Source of the DNA: Agapanthus africanus
Taxonomy: Eukaryota > Streptophyta > Magnoliopsida > Asparagales > Amaryllidaceae
Direction of reading: 5' to 3'
DNA: 64,000 bases
NCBI GenBank assembly: GCA_030015575.1
Contig: JASDDO010000006.1
Coordinates: forward strand, 105,020,045 to 105,084,044
Part shown: in pieces, positions 11,632-22,657 of the stretch
How the letters are laid out: every line of letters starts with the position of its first letter
Position numbering within the stretch: the stretch's first letter is position 1
The notes under the pieces: model-generated
Told to the model about the DNA's origin: nothing
Database searches by the model: none
Seen by the model: only the letters and a program-made list of their open reading frames with translations
Program-made: the position numbers and the translations under genes

Positions 11632-11642
11632 TTTTTATAGTG
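11632..11642 (-). promoter_or_regulatory. TATA box of the A LTR promoter
   Basis: On the minus strand CTATAAAAAGG sits about 190 bp downstream of the last 53-bp repeat and upstream of the R/U5 part. It is the only good TATA box seen in the LTR in the element's orientation. Transcription would start near 11600 and run leftward into gag. Confidence 0.7.
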
Positions 11643-11799
11643 CTCAAAAATTAGTTAAATTTGTTAAAAAGATCTTTTTATGAGTGATTTGGGGAGTTTT
11701 CCCCACCGTTGGATCTTTGATCCAAAGGCCCCTGTTTTACAGAAGAAATCTTCTTGTTTTAACAAGAACAGACAAAAAAATTTCCTTAAATCTTCATTC

Positions 11800-12290
11800 T
11801 GTTGTTGCGCAACTCACCAGTGCGTAACACGTGTCGCGCAGTAAGACGCTTGCGCAGCTGTACTTGCGCAACTGCGCAGACACGTGTCGCGCAGTGAGGC
11901 GCTTGCGCAGCTGAGCTTGCGCAACTGCACGGACACGTGTCGCTCAACGGTGCACTTGCGCAACAGTGTTTGCGCAACTGCGCAGACACGTGTCACGCAG
12001 AGGTACGTTTGCGCAGTTGTGCTTGCGCATCTGCGCAGACACGTGTCGCGCTGCAGTGCATTTGCGAAACAGTGTTTGCGCAACTGCGCAGACACGTGAC
12101 GCGCAGCGGTGCGCTTGCGCAGTTGTGCTTGCGCAACTGCGCAGACACGTGGCGCACTGTGGTGCACTTGCGCAACAGCGTTGCGCACCTGCGCAGACAC
12201 GTGTCGCGCAGCGGTGCGCTTGCGCAGTTGTGTTTGCGCAACTGCGCAGACACGTGTCACGCAGCGCAGCGCTTGCGCAACTGAGCGTTG
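11800..12290 (-). repeat. 53-bp U3 tandem array with nine CACGTG boxes
   Basis: CACGTG occurs at 11828, 11881, 11934, 11987, 12040, 12093, 12146, 12198 and 12251, a spacing of 53 bp with one 52-bp step. The units are GC-rich and contain several TTGCGCA and CTGCGCAGAC segments. The array lies in U3 upstream of the TATA box, the usual place for LTR enhancers. CACGTG is the core bound by plant bZIP and bHLH factors. A tenth CACGTG at 12365 lies outside the array. Confidence 0.9.
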
Positions 12291-12463
12291 CTTTTGCTTT
12301 TTAAAGAGCCTTGCTCTGATTGGACGCACTGCCTTGGGCGTTGTGCTGCCGAGTCAACTTCTGACACGTGGCAAATTGCGCGCACCGCACGGGATCTGAA
12401 ACGTTGCTTCAAAATTTTGAATTTTTTAAATTCAAACAAAGCCTTGCTCTGATTGGGGGAACA

Positions 12464-12882
12464 AACTTATATCTTTAATAGAGTTGATAGAAATTCCTAA
12501 GTCGAGATGGAATCCTAGAAGGAAAACTTAAGAGATGCCGAAAGCTAAGTAAGTCTATAGAACATATATAATCTTATGTTAAATAATGAGGAAGTGTGAA
12601 GAATGTGGGTGGATAATTTGCGGGTCAACGATAATAGATTCCTTATTAGAAAACCTAATTGGAGAACAAAAGTTAATGGGCCGAGTTGATAGGATTTTGT
12701 GGGTGTAATCCGCTGAAAACCCTCAGGAGACAACACTCCTCCTATTAGGGACACCTAGAGCTTTAACGGCTTATTTCACGTACTCAGTGCAATCGTGTTT
12801 CCCTGCGAAAGTGCGGTTAGGATTTTAGTGAATAAAAAATAAGTTTGCTCGAGGACGAGCAAAAGATAACTTTGGGGGTATT
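12464..12882 (+). mobile_element. Element G: 3' internal end of a gypsy-type element
   Basis: This 419-bp piece joins directly to the LTR at 12883. It holds no recognisable coding sequence. Near its end it has CTCGAGGACGAGCAAA followed by AACTTTGGGGGTA, a G-rich polypurine tract at about 12869-12880. A motif of this kind is common at the 3' end of plant gypsy elements, from memory. The left part is missing because element A inserted at 12463/12464. Confidence 0.65.
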
Positions 12883-14200
12883 TGTTCACACCATAATATT
12901 GTATTATTATATTCCCCATTCTTATTCTTTTTATAAATAAACGGGTGCTTTTGACGCATGTCTGCTACATGTTACGGGTTACAGGTTCTTGGACAGAAAA
13001 CAGTGAAAAAGACAAAAGACGATGTAAAAAGGGACGTTTGACCAACAAATAGAAGGAACTTGATCAAGCCGACAGGAAAGATAAAGTTCACAGAGTACAA
13101 GGCAGCGCAAGGTCTAAGATGTCAGTGAACGGTTAAAATTCTAATACAAGTATTCACTGGAATATCTGGAAGAAACCTGGAAGCCTATTTGAGAAAATTA
13201 CCAAAGAAACAAGAAGCCCAAAAAGCCCAGAGCCATATGAAGAAAACTCAAGCAGTGATCTCACTATTGGGCCGCGGAACCGCGGCCCAAAGCCTACCCA
13301 GGCCGTGGTTCCGCGGCAGTATGGAGCCTGTATGGAATAAATTTTTTACTATAATTCTTTATGTCTTTGACCGGTCTTTCTAAGGCTATTTTTGTAATTA
13401 TAAACATGCGGATCAAATGTAACCATAGGGTTTCCTATTCTCTATAAATAGGAACTCTACAGATTGTAATTCTTTATGCCTCCCTTGAATGAATAAAATT
13501 TAGAAATCTTTTGGAGAGCATCGGTGTTTCTTCTCCATTCAGAAATTCAGATCTGACAACCCTGCATGGATGATTGGAGGGATGCATCTGTAAGTAATTT
13601 AATTTCTTGCCTTAGTGTAGATTTAAATTCCTTGTCCTAGATAGATTTAATTTCATGCCCTAGGAACTTATTTAGAGTTAGCTTTGGGGAAGGATTTTGA
13701 AAGATAAGATCTCTCATCCCTTTCTTACCCACCAAATATGTACAATAGGACTCCATGCATACATGCACATACCGCTCCCTACGGCACTCTATCCCTCGAG
13801 GTAGCAGTGATACCGTAGTATAAAGGCCCGAGTGTGATGTTTTCCATGGAGGTTAGGGTAAGGATCTCTAATGGAAGGACAAGAACCTAGAGGAAGTAAC
13901 ATCTTCCCGAACGGATCTAATCCCCTTTATTGATAATTACCATAACTCCTCACAGATCTTCATTCAGGTATTGAAAGCGGTGGGATTTAATTACATTTCC
14001 AAACCATCCCTAAACCTAGCCCTAGCAAGAATAGATCTAGATAATTGCCCTAGGTTAATTAGGTTTTTAGATTTAATAATTAATCCGAACACCCATCGGA
14101 ATTAACTCGTAAGCGCGAATCGGAGATTCACAACATCCCTGTGGACCGACCCGTACTCACCGGCTAGCTACATGCGACGTCGTTCTTGATTGCGGTTACA
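12883..14200 (+). repeat. 3' LTR of element G (1318 bp)
   Basis: Starts TGTTCACACC after the polypurine tract and ends GCGGTTACA at 14200, where copia element B begins abruptly in mid-gene. It contains a TATA box near 13442 and AATAAA near 13492, giving a typical U3-R order. A GC-rich palindrome pair at 13269-13317 is shared with other elements here. The expected target duplication is AATAT (14201-14205); the other end of G is outside the window. Confidence 0.75.
13441..13452 (+). promoter_or_regulatory. TATA box of the G LTR
   Basis: TCTATAAATAGG, rightward, about 50 bp before the AATAAA at 13492, with pyrimidine-rich sequence between. This is a good plant TATA consensus in the orientation of the element. 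Confidence 0.65.
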
Positions 14201-15893
14201 AATATTTTTGATCTATCTTTTAGAAAGCGCAAGCACGCTAAATCATTCCAATCAGGCTCCTTAGCTAACGCTATAGCCCCATTATTATCACAATGTAATG
14301 GTATTGAATCAATAATGGTTGGAACTACTCCTAGCTCCGAGATGAACTTCTACATCCAGACGGCTTCCTTGACGGCATCATTCGCAGCAATGTACTCAGC
14401 TTCCATCGTAAGGCCTGCAACGGTATCATGTTTGGAACTCTTCCAACTTAGCGCCCCTCCATTGAGGGTAAGTACAAACCCAGAGATAGACTTTCTGTCG
14501 TCCTTATCACTATGGAAGCTCGAATCGGTAAAGGCCTCCATTTGGAGATCTCCATTACCATACACCAAGAACAATTCTTTAGTCCTTCGCAAGTACTTAA
14601 GAATGTTCTTCACAGCTACCCAGTGATTCTCTCCTGGATTGGATTGATACCTGCTTACTACACTAAGTGCATAAGCTACATCTGGGCGTGTACATAACAT
14701 CACATACATTATAGATCCTACGGCTGAAGCATAGGGTATAATGCTCATGCGAGCTCTCTCTTCATCGGTCTTTGGGCAAAAGTCCTTGGAGAGAGTGACT
14801 CCATGGCAAGCGGGTAACGCACCCCGCTTGGAGTCTTCCATACTAAACCTCTTTAGGATGGTGTTGATGTACCTAGTTTGGGACAATCCCAATAACCTCT
14901 TGGATCTATCCCTATAGATCCGAATGCTCAGAATATATGTGGCATCACCCAGGTCCTCCATGGAGAACCTCAGTGATAAGAAAGATTTGACCGACTGTAG
15001 CATAGGAATATCATTTCCTATCAGTAGAATGCCATCCACGTATAATACGAGGAATGTGACAGCTCTCCCTACAACCTTCTTATAAACACAAGGTTCATCT
15101 GGATTTTTTATGAAATCAAACTCTTTGATAACATCATCAAAACAGATGTTTCAACTCCGTGATGCCTTCTTTAATCCATAAATAGATTTAAGCAATCTAC
15201 ATGCTTTTCCGCTACTCCCACTGTCAATGAAGCCCTATGGCTGATCCATATAAACGCATTCATCTAAATATCCATTTAGAAATGCAGTTTTAACGTCCAT
15301 CTGCCAGATTTCATAGTCGTAGTGAGCAGCAATAGCAAGTAGGATCCGAATGGATTTAACATGGCTATGGGAGAAAAAGTTTCGTCATAGTCTAGACCTG
15401 GTCTTTGACGAAAACCCTTCGCCACAAGTCTTGGCTTATAGGTCTCTACCTGCCCATCTACACAAATCTTTATTTTAAAGATCCATTTGCACCCTACAGG
15501 TTTTACCCCAGGGGGTACAACGTCCAATGTCCATACTTTGTTGGTGTACATAGACTCCATTTCCGATCTCATGGCATCCAGCCACTTCACAGAGTCTCCA
15601 CTCGTGATAGCTTGCTGAAAGCTGGTAGGGTCATCATCATCCATGATGCAGTCTTCTCTGTCACCATCAATGAGGAAACCGTAGTACCTCTCCGGTGGGC
15701 GAGAAGTCCTACCAGACCTACGGAGTGGCCGAGGTTCATCAGTTTCTGTTGCAACAGCCGGTTCAACCAAGTCGTCATTCGTAATTTGTGTTTCTAGAAC
15801 TTCTTTTAGGTCTACCACACTGCCAGCAGTATCATTTATGAAAAACTCTTTTTCCAAAAATGTGGCATACTGAGAAACAAACATCTTTTGGTC
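14201..15893 (-). pseudogene. pol: Element B reverse transcriptase and RNase H, decayed
   Basis: From the TAG at 15894 the frame continues through an integrase C-terminal region and the RT start (EMESMYTNKVWTLDVVPPG, then TYKPRLVAKGFRQRPGLDYDETFSP). A one-base loss near 15350 breaks the frame. RT resumes in another frame. At 15030-15040 the catalytic YVDD is YVDG, so the second Asp is lost. RNase H follows (TDSSFHSDKDDRKSISGF, EAEYIAAND), and the sequence is cut at 14201 by the LTR of G. The same region in H (52440-53865) reads with only one frameshift. This copy could not encode an active polymerase. Confidence 0.88.
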
Positions 15894-17097
15894 CTATTTA
15901 TGGTAGAATAGATATCCATAATAATTCTTTGGATATCCCACAAAATTACACATGACTGACCGTGTCTCGATCTTTTCCGAATTCTGCTTTTTAACATAGG
16001 CTGGACAACCCCAAATCTTAAATCGTTTAAGAGATGGTCTCTTTCCATGCCATATCTCATATGGCGTGGTAGACATGGTTTTGGTTGGGACCCTGTTCAG
16101 TAGAAACGCTGCAGTCTCCAATGCATGCCCCCAAAATGAGACGGGTAACTCGGCATTACTCATCATGGAACGGACCATATCTAATAGGGTCCGATTCCGT
16201 CGTTCTGACACACCGTTATGCTGTGGTGTGTAAGGAGGAGTGAGTTGAGAGAGAATCCTATTCTGTTTTAGGAAGTTTGCAAACTCTGTATTGAGATACG
16301 CCCCACCTCGATCTGATCGAAGCATTTTGATACTCAAGCCGGTTTGTTTTTCTACTTCGAGTTTATATTCAGGGAATTTCTTGAAAGCTTCGGACTTGTG
16401 TTTTAATAAAAATACATGACCGAATCTTGAGAAATCATCAGTGAAAGTAATGAAGTATGAAAAACCGCCTCTAGCCTGTGTAGACATTGGCCCACATACA
16501 TCACTATGTATGAGGCCTAAGAGCTCAGTAGCTCTTTCTCCGTGTCCTGTAAACGAAGTTTTGGTCATTTTACCCTTGATACAAGACTGGCAAGTCACAT
16601 ATGATTTATATTCAAAAGGGTTTTAAATATCCAACTTTTTGTAACTTGTTTAGTCTTGTTTCGTTAATATGACCAAGTCTACAGTGCCCAAGAAAAGCTT
16701 CATTTATTTCTGAAAGTTTTCTTTTATTAGTGTGTTGTATGCTGAAAACTGTTTGTAGATTTTGGACGTATATCCCGTTATTAAGTGTACCATACCCAAC
16801 CAACATTTGATTCAGGTGAATGTTCATAACATTATTATGCAATACAAAATTATATCCTTCAATGTCTAATAAAGAAACATATATTATATTACAAAGCATA
16901 CTATGTACATAATAACATGGGTTCAAAACCAATATACATTCAGACAGCAACCCCAAGTGATACTCTCCTACTGCAACTGTATGTACATTGGAACCATTTC
17001 CAACACGGAGAGTATGGTCACCTGTCTTCAAAACCTTGCTATTTCTTAGCCCCTGCATAGAATTGCAAATGTGAGAACCTGAACCGGTATCTAACAC
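15894..17097 (-). pseudogene. Element B protease, GAG-pre-integrase and integrase, decayed
   Basis: Directly after the TAG at 17098 comes VLDTGSGSHIC, the aspartic protease active site. The GAG-pre-integrase finger (LGHCRLGHINETRLNKL) follows. An extra base near 16615 shifts the frame. Integrase continues with LIHSDVCGPM, MLRSDRGGAYL and GVSERRNRTLLD, which keep the D, D and E positions. The segment ends at TAG 15894, where H has Glu (GAG). The product would have been the integration machinery. Confidence 0.88.
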
Positions 17098-17975
17098 CTA
17101 GGAAGCAGAGTTTATTGAAAAACAGTTTTCTGTCACAAACACACCTGAAGCGGAAGCATCCCCATGCTTCTTCTTGAGATCCAAGTACTCTGTGCAGTTG
17201 CGCTTCCAGTGTCCTATTTTGTGGCAGTGATAACATTCCCCTTTCCCCGATTCCCCAGCTTTGGACTTGTCTTTCCCCTTAACCTTTTTAACTCCACCCT
17301 TAGGTTTGGTGGGTTTCTTCTTCATCTTTCCCTTGGCCTTAGCTTTCAGGCGAGAGGAAAAAGATGGCCCAAAACTCAAAACGGGAGTCTTCACTGACTT
17401 GAGCGTGCTCTCTGCACTCCTTAACATATTAAGGAGTTCAGGTAGTTCCTTCTCTATGTTGTGCATGTTGAAGTTAACTATAAATTGAGCATTGGTGGAG
17501 GGGAGAGACTGCAGAATAATATCAGTATATTGCTCATTGTCCACCCAAGGTCCTCAAGCACTTTTATGAGAGCTATCAACTTCAGAATATGGTCTCCTAC
17601 TGGTGTGCCAAGGGCCATCCGCATCTGAAACAGCTTTCTGAATGCTACGTATCGTAAGACATGAGATTGCTCCCCATACAACTCCTTTGTATGGAGAAAT
17701 ATGGCTTGGACGTCCATATTCTCGTGCTGCTTCTGATGTGTGTTATCTATCGATGCAAGCGCGAGGCATTTGGCCGTGGCATAGTCAGCGTCCCATGACT
17801 TGCGAAATTCCTTATCTGCAACTGAAGATTTAGGACCTAGGACGGGCGGGGCTGGAGCCGTGAGGACATATGATACCTTATCATAAGTCAAGGCAATGTT
17901 AAGGTTCCTCAGCAAGCCTTTATAATTGGTCCCATTCAGTTTATTTTTATCTAAGAGAAGCTTGAGTCCTGTCAT
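17098..17975 (-). pseudogene. gag: Element B gag, decayed
   Basis: Starts with ATG at 17973-17975 (MTGLKLLLDKNKLNGTNYKG), the copia gag start also seen in H at 50066. Compared with H, a 7-bp unit is missing near 17540, which shifts the frame. After that a frame containing the knuckle CYHCHKIGHWKRNC (C-x2-C-x4-H-x4-C) near 17195-17240 runs to TAG at 17098. There H has TGG (Trp), so this stop is a G-to-A change on the coding strand. Gag forms the particle and binds RNA. Confidence 0.88.
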
Positions 17976-18457
17976 TGGTAACTGCCATTAAGAGAGAGAA
18001 AAGAAAATACTCAGCGAAAGCTCTTGCAAAGATCAGATTGGTTATTATCTTATCTAATCATTGTCTCCCACTGCTTTAATCAAGTTTTTCTTTCAAACCT
18101 TAAAAAGAAAACTACCCAGGATTAATTACAGTCTACAACTTCGCTAACCGTTTAGCCAGGACAGTGTCGGTACTTGAGAGAGGTTCCCCGCGCTTTCGCA
18201 CAGACCTAATTAATATAAACCTCGTCTTCCCAGAGGCGAAGCCTCGTTAACACTTTTCTAGACACCTAATGGGTTAGCTAATTGTAAACTGCAAAACTCT
18301 CCTGGGAGCAACTATTGCCCACAGTGGGATCGAGATCCAACCATCATATGGAAGGTATGCAATCTCATTGCAAATTTCAACTATTGAAATTCCCGATATG
18401 GTTTTTACCCCTAGTACTCATGACCTTAACTATGGTCAACATATCATAAGCACTAGT
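17976..18457 (-). other. Leader of element B, part next to gag
   Basis: Non-coding and homologous to the H leader at about 49600-50065: it shares ACGGGGAACCTCCCTC-like, AGGTGTCTAGAAAGGTG-like and ACTGTGGGCAATAG-like segments in inverse orientation. It carries one of three copies of the TTGTTGACC motif (18424-18441). It ends at the duplication CTAGT (18453-18457), where C is inserted. Confidence 0.8.
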
Positions 18458-19769
18458 TGTAACATTTCAAAATAATAAAATATTATTTTTGGGAATTTTT
18501 ATAATTTTATATTATTTTATTGAATCTGCTTTCACCCGAGACATCCTAAAATAAAATTGATTGGACAGTGAGAAGTGCAGGCACCCTAGAACCACCACAC
18601 AAGACCCTAACCCCTGACTCATTGACCCGGCTGCAGATTTATTCTGTTTGGCCGCAATTTGCGGCCTGGACCCCACCAAACTTGCTCGTTTTTGTTTTGG
18701 TGTTCCCTTATTTGTAGATTAGGCCCTTGGTATGTATAAATTTGTCTAGTTTAACCTAGGATGAAATCTGGAGCCTATTTCCTAAGTTGCTGTTTTGGAT
18801 TCGTGTTTCCGTATTCCGTATTTTTAATTCTGCAATTGTGTATTGTGTTTTAACTCGACTATTGGGCGTTTATACGACGATATCGAGGATTGATTGATGG
18901 TTTTGAAGGCGTGCCCATAGGTTCTAACCTATAGTCCCCTAATCGTATCGTTTTGGGTTTCGTATGCCGTTTTAGCTTTGATTTGGATTTAATGTGCATA
19001 TACGATATTTTGATATGTAGGTATCCATGAAGACTTCGGGACGACAAGGAAGCACGTGGCGACGTCCACAAATGAAGACGCAAGGTGAGTAGATTATATC
19101 TACAGTGGGAAGTCGGGTGGATGGCGTATAGCACCCCCGCAGTTTGTAGTTGTTATATTATATATATGATAGTTAGGTGTATTATGTATAGTGTAGGGTT
19201 AGAAGTGACTAGTGTAGTCAATAGTCACGAACCCTAGAATAGATTTACACCTATACGCACACCCTTGCATATTCATTATACTTGCACTGTGTTTGATGAT
19301 ATTGGATGACAATGGAGATGAGTCGATGATGTTGGGTATTGTGCCGTGAGATCGGTGATTTGATGTGATTCGTATATGGGATACGATACATGATCTCTAG
19401 CGGGCCTTGGGGCGTGTGCTTGCACACGCAGTATATAAATGGTATCGATTTGTACTAGACTTAGATCCGTACCCTAGATTTTGTGTTATGATGATAATGA
19501 TACCTGATATCTAATGAGAAGAATATGATATTGACCCGTACCCAGCTATTGGGATGCCGTACGACGATTTACCATACGAGCCTATATTGATGATAGATCC
19601 GCACTCATGACTCGAGGATGTCTTACGATATACTGTATCTTACGCGATATTATTGAGGTGGGATCACCGACTATTATATCTATATATATATATCGACTCA
19701 GATTTAGGTGGTTTCCATACCTCTCCTGATTGACTTGATGCTTAGATCTGTAGTTTGCATAGTAGATTC
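18458..19769 (+). mobile_element. Element C: solo LTR of a long-LTR family, left half
   Basis: Starts TGTAACATTTC directly after CTAGT. It matches the start of the LTRs of element I read on the minus strand (59116 leftward). With the right half at 32229-34208 it forms one LTR of about 3.29 kb ending GGTCGTGACA and followed by CTAGT at 34209-34213. No primer binding site or internal region lies between the halves apart from D, so it is a solo LTR. A TATA-like GTATGTATAAATTTG lies at 18730-18743. The ORFs here are not supported as genes. Confidence 0.85.
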
Positions 19770-21987
19770 TGTTAGTTATATGTATGCCCTAGAGGCTATC
19801 ACTGTACATAGGTTGTATATTGTAGTGGATGCTAGGACATATATAGGGAGGACTTTCTTGCTCGACATGATAGTATGCTATCCGGTTGCTCTTTATCTTA
19901 ACGTGTACACTGATTGTCTCTCTGTTACATGTTGGTAAAGCCCTTAGGATGTGTACTTGACTACCTGGACTATGATGCTGATCATACTAGTGGGGACATG
20001 GTAGTCCATAAGTACATCCTTCAAGGACCCTAGTCGTAGGTGTATCGAGATGGGGCATCGATATACCAGAGTAGACTAGCGTATACCTTCTCGACCTATA
20101 CAGATGGGCGATGGATGATCCCATATCCATTGGTGTTTGACATCAGAGATCATATACGGGTGCTCAGTGGAGACTAGGTACACTGGACGAACTCGCCGAG
20201 AACTCCCAGATGGTATTATACCTTTCGTCAGATGGCAGTTCTCTGGTGACACTGGTACAACTTAGTCTGTTGACCCGAGATCGTCATAGAGTCTTGTGTG
20301 TTTCCCACTGTGCTTTGATTTCCACCTTACCACGTCCAAGTGGGTGTGCAAAACGGTGGTTTTTGGGTGCAGTCCCGAATCATATGGAGGCAATGAGCGA
20401 TAGGAGGGGATTCGTTTCTCCCGGTATAGGGAGTTGATGTTGTGCTGTGTTCGATTGGCTATAACCGAAAATCCCTGGCCAGGGTTGCTGAGATTTACTG
20501 GCAAGTGTTACCAGTAGTTTCTCGAACTTTTATAGACCTCATATCGACACGACTTATCGAGCTATTGGGGTCTGACGTTTACCACCCCTAGGCGAGATAT
20601 GCGACATATCAGACGACGAGACCGGACGGTACGGTAAGTGTTACTGTTTGGATTCACAGGAGTGTGAGCGGGTTTACTCGTTGATCTTCTGATCGCTCAA
20701 TACCCGGGTGGCCGTTACGTTTAGCAGACCGCTTGCGTCTTGTGGGCGTTTGATATGATCATCACCTACTGCCGGCGTATTGACGAGTCTTTAGAGTCCT
20801 ACACAGAGGTTTCCTGGCTCAAGCGAAACGAAATAGGAGCGCATATGAGATATGTGCGGGACCGAGAATAATACCAGTATGTGATACTGTATTCTATTCT
20901 CGCGATTTGTATCATTGGACGGTTATATGAGATATAGCCGGGTTACCGAATCAAGTGTTGATTCGATACATTGATATACTTGATATTAGTCGGTTATATA
21001 CAGTATGACCGGATCATTAAATCAAGTGTTGATTTAATGATTTAATGTATAATTGTATATTTGATATATTATTTTACTTTAACTAGTATTGGTTCACTTA
21101 AGATTATTTTCTCACTAGATTGTGCACATTGTATATATGATATATTTTTGTGCACTTGTTTGTATCATGTTTGATGATACATGCAAACTTGGGTGTGCAT
21201 GCTTTAAACCATAGTTTAGGTTAATGGCTAAGGTATTATTTATTTCTTTATTTATTTTATTTATTTAGTTAAAAAAATGGTGGTTTTCTTTCTTTTCTTT
21301 ACTAGAAGCTTCATGTTGTTTTCTAGCATCTTTGAAAAAGTCTTACCATTTTGTTTTATTCCTTAACCCTAACCATTTACCTAAACCCTAGTTTATTCTC
21401 TACACGAGTTTATCTCACCCATGGTTGCAATATGATAGATATCACTTGAATTTTCTTTTTTGTGATAGTTCTTTTTCTTTCTTCTTCTTCTTCTTCTTCT
21501 TCATGAAGAAAAGAAAAGCTTGCTAGAAAATTCTAAGTGATGAAATCAAGTGAGAAATCCAAATCCAAAGTGAACCCACTTCCTATTTCTTCATCCTCTA
21601 CCACTTGCCATGTTGTATAATTTGTTTTCTTCACAAGGTTCATGACCAAGTGAAGATGGATCTTGAGGTTGAGTCGTCTCGACGTAGATCATCTTCGGCA
21701 CCGAAGTCAACGACCTAACCCGCTCATTTCTCCGATGAAACCGACGCTAGAGTCCGGGATCCCGATGATCGCAGCGGAGGGACGCCATCTCGGAGCTAAA
21801 GAAGTGGTGGAACGGATCTACAAAGGTTGTAATCCCTTTCACTTATTAGCAAAGTTGTTTGCTTGCTTTTCTTTTTCGCCTAATCTCTAGTTAACGATCT
21901 ATATTAGGGTTTCTCGGCACCTAAATTTTTGAATTTGGCATGGTTGGTGCCTTGTGGAACCTCTTGAGTGTGCCTAGGAACCCTACA
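19770..21987 (+). repeat. 5' LTR of element D (2218 bp)
   Basis: Starts TGTTAGTTATATGTATGCCC and ends CCCTACA one base before the primer binding site. It belongs to the same LTR family as those of B, H, 41877 and 42240, all starting with a TATGTATGCCCTAGAGG segment. Two hairpins with a GTG loop lie at 20948-20964 and 21016-21038. A CTT microsatellite lies near 21480-21502. The ORFs here are not supported. Confidence 0.93.
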
Positions 21988-21988
21988 G

Positions 21989-22000
21989 TGGTATCAGAGC
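21989..22000 (+). other. Primer binding site of element D
   Basis: TGGTATCAGAGC, one base after the LTR. This sequence is the common plant primer binding site complementary to the 3' end of initiator tRNA-Met. Confidence 0.92.
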
Positions 22001-22523
22001 CTAGCTAGAGCTTTAGGCGAAGTGTAGACAATGTTAGAAATCCGATCGAACCCCGAAACCCTAACTCAAACCCTTCTCTGTACATTTTCTGAAAATGTGG
22101 ATTTTTCCAAATTAAAAATTGTCAAAAAATTCAGCAGGGTTTTATAGGAGTTTCTGTGCAGCACGTGACCATAACTCGACTAAAGCGCCGCGGAACCGCG
22201 GCCCCACCGTGGCTTGCGCGGCGGTTCCGCGGCCATATTATTGAATTTTGACACGTGGTTTGCACAGTAATATCTATCTGTAAATGCTGTGTTTTATGTG
22301 AATTTTTAGCTTATATTCAACAGTTGAATTTTCTGGGTTGTATTCGGAGTTCGTAGATTCGATCGGATTGTCTAATTTTGTCTATGTGTTTTTACATGTA
22401 ATTTTAAAAAAATGTTGAAAAGTTCGACCGGATATAAATACCCAATTTTTCCCCTATCGGAAATTTCCAAGTGTTGGATCTTTCCGCAGTTTAAGAACGT
22501 TCGAAGTAGTGCAAGTAACGCGA

Positions 22524-22657
22524 TGGACCCTCTAGAAGACAACAAACCTTAACTCGATTATATGACCGTCTTGAACTGCCCTTTGAACCTTAGGGTTTGG
22601 GGGGCAGTACGACGTGCCACATGTGAGGCGTTGGCTTGACCCTTCTACGGCTGGACC
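22524..22657 (+). other. Shared leader module (candidate structured RNA), copy in D
   Basis: Opens with TGGACCCTCTAGAAGA and closes with CCCTTCTACGGCTGGACC. Inside, arms ACTGCCC (22575-22581) and GGGCAGT (22602-22608) enclose an inner stem AACC/GGTT with loop TTAG. Homologous modules lie in H (48061-48192), B (35502-35626) and I (61513-61640). Confidence 0.7.

Larger units (their letters stand above)
1..12463 (-). mobile_element. Element A: Tat-type Ty3/gypsy LTR retrotransposon, 3' LTR outside window
   Basis: Reading the minus strand, the order is 5' LTR (12463-9928), primer binding site (9922-9904), gag, protease, reverse transcriptase, two RNase H domains, integrase, then a 3' UTR with tandem repeats up to the window edge. 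Integrase after RT marks Ty3/gypsy. A second, archaeal-like RNase H between the first RNase H and integrase is known for the plant Tat/Ogre branch. No copy of the LTR end GGGGAACA occurs in 1-560, so the 3' LTR must lie to the left of the window. The element interrupts gypsy element G at 12464, where the flanking bases AACTT should be the target-site duplication. The almost unbroken coding frame suggests a recent insertion. Confidence 0.9.
9928..12463 (-). repeat. 5' LTR of element A (2536 bp)
   Basis: The ends form an 8-bp inverted repeat, TGTTCCCC at 9928-9935 and GGGGAACA at 12456-12463. The inner end lies 5 bases from the primer binding site. The outer end abuts another element, with AACTT at 12464-12468 as the expected target duplication. 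The U3 part (12463 to about 11640) contains a 53-bp tandem array. A TATA box at 11632-11642 fires leftward. The R/U5 part contains 27-bp repeats and two copies of a 45-bp hairpin. The partner LTR is outside the window, so LTR identity cannot be judged. Confidence 0.85.

Noticed and set aside
11800-12290. Repeats with spacers resembling a CRISPR array
   Set aside because: Units are contiguous tandem repeats with no unique spacers, in a plant LTR. The same holds for 40491-41180.
11814-12329. 171-codon Ala/Cys/Arg-rich minus-strand ORF, with others on both strands
   Set aside because: The 53-bp GC-rich repeat is open in several frames on both strands; it lies in U3 and there is no conserved start.
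21989-22000. tRNA-like sequence TGGTATCAGAGC at 21989, 47567, 36110 and 62890
   Set aside because: These are primer binding sites complementary to a tRNA end; no cloverleaf surrounds them.
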